From an uncultured Prevotella sp. (lineage in GTDB: Bacteria > Bacteroidota > Bacteroidia > Bacteroidales > Bacteroidaceae): DNA of 29,627 nt. Below, in pieces: positions 27,401 to 29,627 of this stretch. Numbering within the stretch: position 1 is the first letter of the stretch; each line of letters opens with the position of its first letter. Position numbers and translations under genes: made by a program. Under the pieces are notes generated by a model. It was not told the DNA's origin, searched no databases, and saw only the letters and a list, made by a program, of their open reading frames with translations. The stretch covers positions 1-29,627 of the forward strand of contig UQKO01000029.1 of the NCBI GenBank assembly GCA_900541575.1, in the 5' to 3' direction.

Positions 27401-27480
27401 GTAATGCCGCAAGTCGAAAGCAAGCACGCCGCACCGATCAGCGACTTACCGATTCTGCAAAAACGGTTTTTCATACGCAT
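24403..27480 (-). CDS. Large fasciclin lipoprotein with four FAS1-like modules, 1025 aa
   Basis: First gene of the operon. The lipoprotein signal ends at Cys30 (TYSC), followed by SDDYDLDE, an acidic run fitting a surface-export signal; an ATG at 27474 is an equally possible start. Four repeats of the FAS1 strand motif are visible: TLFVADDDAY (83-92), AMFIPSDEAM (374-383), TLFVPVDKGL (541-550) and TIFVPSDGAI (824-833). Three have recognisable closing segments: NGYYHVLDKVMVPP (259-272), NGVVYVMKDLISPP (474-487) and GHTFFLDRPMQPT (725-737). The modules, about 46-272, 277-487, 498-737 and 741-993, fill nearly the whole chain. FAS1 proteins act in adhesion or ligand binding, and I see no catalytic residues. 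Its place directly before susC-1 suggests it is a surface capture or scaffold protein for that transporter. Confidence 0.87.
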   Translation of the reverse strand: MRMKNRFCRIGKSLIGAACLLSTCGITYSCSDDYDLDETRPSFLGQSIYDELKNRQDRKFTTVIRLIDDLDYKDVLSKTGSKTLFVADDDAYSQFFANNSWGVSRYEDLSKSQKKLLLYGSMLDNAYVLEMLSTIQGPVKNLCLRQLSTLSVTDSVPYYNWQKLPNNLNNNDGQAVTPDKRYWDNYRKEAKGGIYMVTDKTTPMMTHFLQAQMNEKIIKPSDVSFILGLDGTNKAWHDSSNRSFIFNSEIIEPDVTCMNGYYHVLDKVMVPPGSMAQMISDNPDTHYFAAMLDRFSAPYYDGVVTQAYNQLPDTKVKVDSVFQKLYIAQRGQMGSISKDPSGEGLGSDVSRLSFDPGWNAYTVANSTKEQDMGAMFIPSDEAMEQYFLHGVGRSLIQNYAHKENTAENLLENLYQIPQNIIVKLINNLMKESFNSTVPSKYLSVMNSAQDQMFSQYDTEQDFKNAIKQVMVANNGVVYVMKDLISPPDYASVSGPVLTDQTTRVFNAVLHADDNNVASDYGNAPLRKFYSTYLLAMQSHFTLFVPVDKGLAEYGYVDPVSFNANVRTAYRFWSLKPKESGKNKGAYVSVDGAAYKYNINSDFVVAEAEKATSAAGGMVQIESKANEVVNSGWGKTRRQMLTDMVDQHILVHNDGDEMIDGNRNYYLSRSGAPIHISKLGTNIAEGTGMEVEGGLQVYLNNDDKAENDFTCKVEKGYDLSHGYGNGHTFFLDRPMQPTVFNVYQVLERMSNPTLGYTKFASMCKDLVYGANEDLLKKIFPEESKEDTWNTEKQKYAIYASSATKGGRYTASGTNLIRFFNNYRYTIFVPSDGAIDQAINEGLPTLSTIEAFCKEADNNVGGKLTEEAKAKAQAMYTCLVNFLKYHFIDQSYFVDKYTDRKVTLSQSACSDDVKKTFIPVAIKHVAGGLEVFDARSTFDNAGNVYKDKHVNVKTDNKALFNQFARDYEADDKAGAAREITSSSYVVLHTLKDKDFLLFDANLEGNFAKRWATTAEAKAFVKKFRLKK

Positions 27481-27683
27481 TGAATTGGATTAATTATTTT
27501 ATTTTTTTGTTTACTTTATGGAAATATGCTGACAGGCGAATTCTGTTCTGCCTGAATATCAATAAATTAGAGTTACAGCCTAATGCCGAGCGTCATATCT
27601 TAGGTACGATGGGGCTTTTCAGCCGTTTTACATGTCTCAAACAGGACGCTATATTGACGTTAGTTCAGTACATGAATTGTCTG

Positions 27684-27691
27684 CAAATTTA
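27684..27691 (-). promoter_or_regulatory. -7 element TAAATTTG, probable promoter of the FAS1-SusCD operon
   Basis: The minus strand reads TAAATTTG, matching TAnnTTTG, about 204 bp before ATG 27480. A TTTG lies about 25 bp upstream, slightly more than the usual spacing. It is the only exact match I found in the 240 bp before the operon. If used, it gives a 5' leader near 195-200 nt that contains a small GGCT-GAAA-AGCC hairpin (27613-27624). Confidence 0.4.
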
Positions 27692-27982
27692 ATAGTTTTT
27701 TTATAGGTCGAACGAACAAAACACCACATTCTTTTATACTATTAAGAATTATTAAGACTGAGTTTTGTGTAAAATGTTAATACATTTCGGCTTTTTAAGG
27801 CTAGAAAATCAATTAGAATTAGCAAAACTTCATTCAAATTGCAACATTTTCAAACAGTTTGATTACATTTGTTGATAATTTCACAATCCACACCTAGCTA
27901 GATGACAGACAGTATTCTTTTGACGAACACACATATCACCACAATGGGTTATTTCATGACTTTTTAGTAATATCTATTTTCC

Positions 27983-28074
27983 GAACACAAACTACACAAA
28001 TAACACGAATAGAGAATTATCTATTTTTGAACACAGATAGCACAGATAACACAGATAGAGATTTATCTGTGTTA
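27983..28074. repeat. Diverged 46-bp tandem duplication
   Basis: Copy 1 (27983-28028) and copy 2 (28029-28074) both begin GAACACA and align without gaps at about 35 of 46 positions. Copy 2 contains the nonamer CACAGATAG or CACAGATAA three times at 9-bp spacing (28032, 28041, 28050). The 15-mer ATCTGTGTTCGTATA follows at 28074-28088 and recurs at 28116-28130. Confidence 0.7.
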
Positions 28075-28080
28075 TCTGTG
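28041..28080. repeat. Perfect 17-bp inverted repeat
   Basis: CACAGATAACACAGATA (28041-28057) is the exact reverse complement of TATCTGTGTTATCTGTG (28064-28080), with a 6-nt spacer GAGATT. Neither strand has a T-run next to it. It could be a transcript hairpin between the radical SAM gene and the operon, or a binding site for a dimeric regulator. Confidence 0.75.
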
Positions 28081-28491
28081 TTCGTATAACTCTTGACATC
28101 TGTTAGTTCTGTTACATCTGTGTTCGTATAAGTCAGCGCGAACGAGTTTGGATGCGTTTCCTAGACTCTACAGAAGAACGCACCACCAAGCACTATTTTT
28201 CTCGAATCATCTTCTTCTCTTCATTCATCCATTTCTTTTCTATCTAATCACCATCTCGCCATATCTCACATCTAGCACTATATTTTGCAAAGAAAATATT
28301 TTTCTGACCAATTTTCATTGTAAAGATATTTTACCACAAAACATATTATATTTCATTGTATATCAACACTCTTTTCTTATTACAACCTATCTTTTTACAG
28401 CTCACTATTCAAATAGAATTATTCTTCCGCATAGTTGGACACATATAATCAAACCACAAAGGGAATAAATTCAGATAAGGAAGAGAGCAAA

Positions 28492-29412
28492 TCATAAGTA
28501 ACGACAACCTTGCACTGCACCTCTTCGATCCAACTCTTTTTGCAGTGCAAGCGTCACTTGATCATTTTTCACTCCCCAACGTGGAGCAAGCAACTGATCA
28601 CTGGGCGACTGCGAAACAAATCGTTCTACCGCAATAGTCGGACTAAGACGTTCTAAAAAATCGGCAACAAAACTTACATATTCATCCATCTGAAATAAAT
28701 GAAACCGTTCGGGACTGGCTAGATATTCTTGAGCCATCGTCGAACCACGCAGTATCTGTAATTGATGCAGCTTAATCACGTCGACACCATTATGGTTAGC
28801 AAAAGCAGCTTGAGCAAGCATACCTTCACGTGATTCATGGGGCAAACCTAGGATAAAATGCAGACAAATAGGGAGATGCCGTTCACGAAGACTATGGATA
28901 GCTCGCTCAGAATCCTCCACGGTATGTCCCCGCCCCACCCTGCGAAGAACTTCATTATCAACAGATTCTACTCCAATTTCCACGAGTACAAAACAGCGCG
29001 ATGACAACCATTGTAAATAATCAAGCCATTCTCCAGATAGACAATCAGGCCGCGTAGCAAGCACAACGCCCTTTACACCTGATACTGCGAGAGCCGCTTC
29101 TATCAAAGGTGCCATTTCCGACAACGGAGCATACGTGTTCGTGCCCGACTGGAAATAAGCCAAATAGCTTACATTATCATACGAGATGGTTCTTCTTCTA
29201 AAGAAATCCATTCCACGCTGCAACTGCGCCTCTACATCCGAAGACCATACATGCACGTTGGGCGAAAAACTCACCGCATTGCAAAAACTACATCCTCGAT
29301 GGGACAAACTTCCATCACGTACAGGACATGAAAAACCTGCATCTACGGGTAGCTTTTGAACTCTTCCTTCAAAGTATTTTTGCAAGAAAAAGGAATAAGG
29401 AGTATATCTCAT
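28492..29412 (-). CDS. yhcC: YhcC-type radical SAM protein (TIGR01212 family)
   Basis: The product is a cytoplasmic 306-aa enzyme that should bind a 4Fe-4S cluster and S-adenosylmethionine. The cluster cysteines fit Cys29, Cys41 and Cys44 in the segment CPVRDGSLSHRGCSFC, which has the longer first spacing typical of the YhcC/Elp3-like branch. The following SYLAYFQSGTNTYAP segment and the EIGVESVDNEVLRRVGRGHT segment also match this family. Length matches E. coli YhcC (about 310 aa). The reaction is not established for the family. The gene stands alone, about 1 kb upstream of the FAS1-SusCD operon in the same direction, and I see no functional tie to it. I found no exact TAnnTTTG in its 215 upstream bases. 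Confidence 0.92.
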   Translation of the reverse strand: MRYTPYSFFLQKYFEGRVQKLPVDAGFSCPVRDGSLSHRGCSFCNAVSFSPNVHVWSSDVEAQLQRGMDFFRRRTISYDNVSYLAYFQSGTNTYAPLSEMAPLIEAALAVSGVKGVVLATRPDCLSGEWLDYLQWLSSRCFVLVEIGVESVDNEVLRRVGRGHTVEDSERAIHSLRERHLPICLHFILGLPHESREGMLAQAAFANHNGVDVIKLHQLQILRGSTMAQEYLASPERFHLFQMDEYVSFVADFLERLSPTIAVERFVSQSPSDQLLAPRWGVKNDQVTLALQKELDRRGAVQGCRYL

Positions 29413-29592
29413 AAGTAAGTCGTAAAAATTAATTTATACTAAGTCACATGGGTGTAACCATCCAAACTAAGCAGTGTTGCATAAGTAAAAAGCTCAAGTT
29501 TTCTCTAAAGAAAGTCGTTTCCTTATCTCGTGGGCATGTGGTTGGGAAGACTCATCTTAAATTCGCATTTAACAAGGGCGGGCTGAATCATC

Positions 29593-29627
29593 GTGCAAGG
29601 CGAATGCAATCAAGCTTGCTTGAATTG
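29593..29627. repeat. Partial intergenic repeat at window edge, related to the 73-bp family
   Basis: The segment starts GTGCAAGGCGA, the same 11 bases as in the second 73-bp copy (from 8385). It then has a GCA and a palindromic CAAGCTTGCTTG centre where the 73-bp family has CAAGTTTACTTG. The element is cut by the window end, so its family membership is tentative. Confidence 0.4.

Larger units (their letters stand above)
27481..28491. other. About 1 kb AT-rich intergenic region upstream of the FAS1-SusCD operon
   Basis: It separates the 3' end of the radical SAM gene from the 5' end of the operon; both genes run leftward. It holds the likely operon promoter (27684-27691) with a leader of roughly 200 nt, a 46-bp tandem duplication (27983-28074) and a 17-bp perfect inverted repeat (28041-28080). 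I see nothing further in 27700-27980 or 28131-28491 beyond AT-rich sequence. Short plus-strand frames here look random. Confidence 0.6.

Noticed and set aside
27480..27692. Plus-strand 70-codon frame overlapping the operon leader
   Set aside because: No family resemblance, and it overlaps the likely promoter of the operon on the other strand.
28148..28468. Plus-strand 106-codon frame in the AT-rich gap
   Set aside because: Composition follows AT-rich DNA (Phe, Leu, Ile, His, Ser), with no recognisable domain, no promoter element and no neighbour on the same strand.

Overview
The window looks like a chromosomal segment of a member of the Bacteroidota, order Bacteroidales. Prevotellaceae or Bacteroidaceae is my best guess, but I cannot fix the genus. 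The evidence is two SusC/SusD pairs, an LpxC-FabZ fusion, several upstream sequences matching the Bacteroidota -7 promoter element TAnnTTTG, and lipoprotein signals rich in S/D/E after the cysteine. Every convincing gene lies on the minus strand, so the window reads right to left. I see no rRNA, tRNA, CRISPR array, transposase or phage gene.

Right edge (29412-28492): a YhcC-type radical SAM gene. It is followed by about 1 kb of AT-rich DNA (28491-27481) holding a diverged 46-bp tandem duplication, a perfect 17-bp inverted repeat and the likely promoter and leader of the next operon.

Centre (27480-8912): one long probable operon of envelope genes. In transcription order these are a four-module fasciclin (FAS1) lipoprotein, SusC-1, SusD-1, two further FAS1 lipoproteins, SusC-2 and SusD-2. 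It ends at a strong hairpin at 8851-8887. There is no glycoside hydrolase, lyase, peptidase, sulfatase or Sus-type regulator in it. It therefore resembles a SusCD uptake locus in which surface FAS1 proteins take the place usually held by surface glycan-binding proteins and enzymes. SusC-2 is interrupted by a single in-frame TAA codon at 12791-12793, while its reading frame continues intact on both sides. Both susC-susD junctions, and the junction before susC-2, contain hairpins.

Between the operon and lpxD (8911-8191): a family of 73-bp direct repeats. Each copy of the core carries a TAnnTTTG element pointing toward lpxD.

Left part (8190-303): lipid A and housekeeping genes in the order lpxD, lpxC-fabZ, lpxA, a PRiA4 ORF3-like protein, miaA, and a class A penicillin-binding protein with its own promoter. 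LpxA, LpxC and LpxD catalyse the acylation and deacetylation steps that begin lipid A synthesis. FabZ supplies the fatty-acid side. Positions 1-302 hold no gene but contain two hairpins; one is a good rho-independent terminator for a plus-strand gene outside the window.
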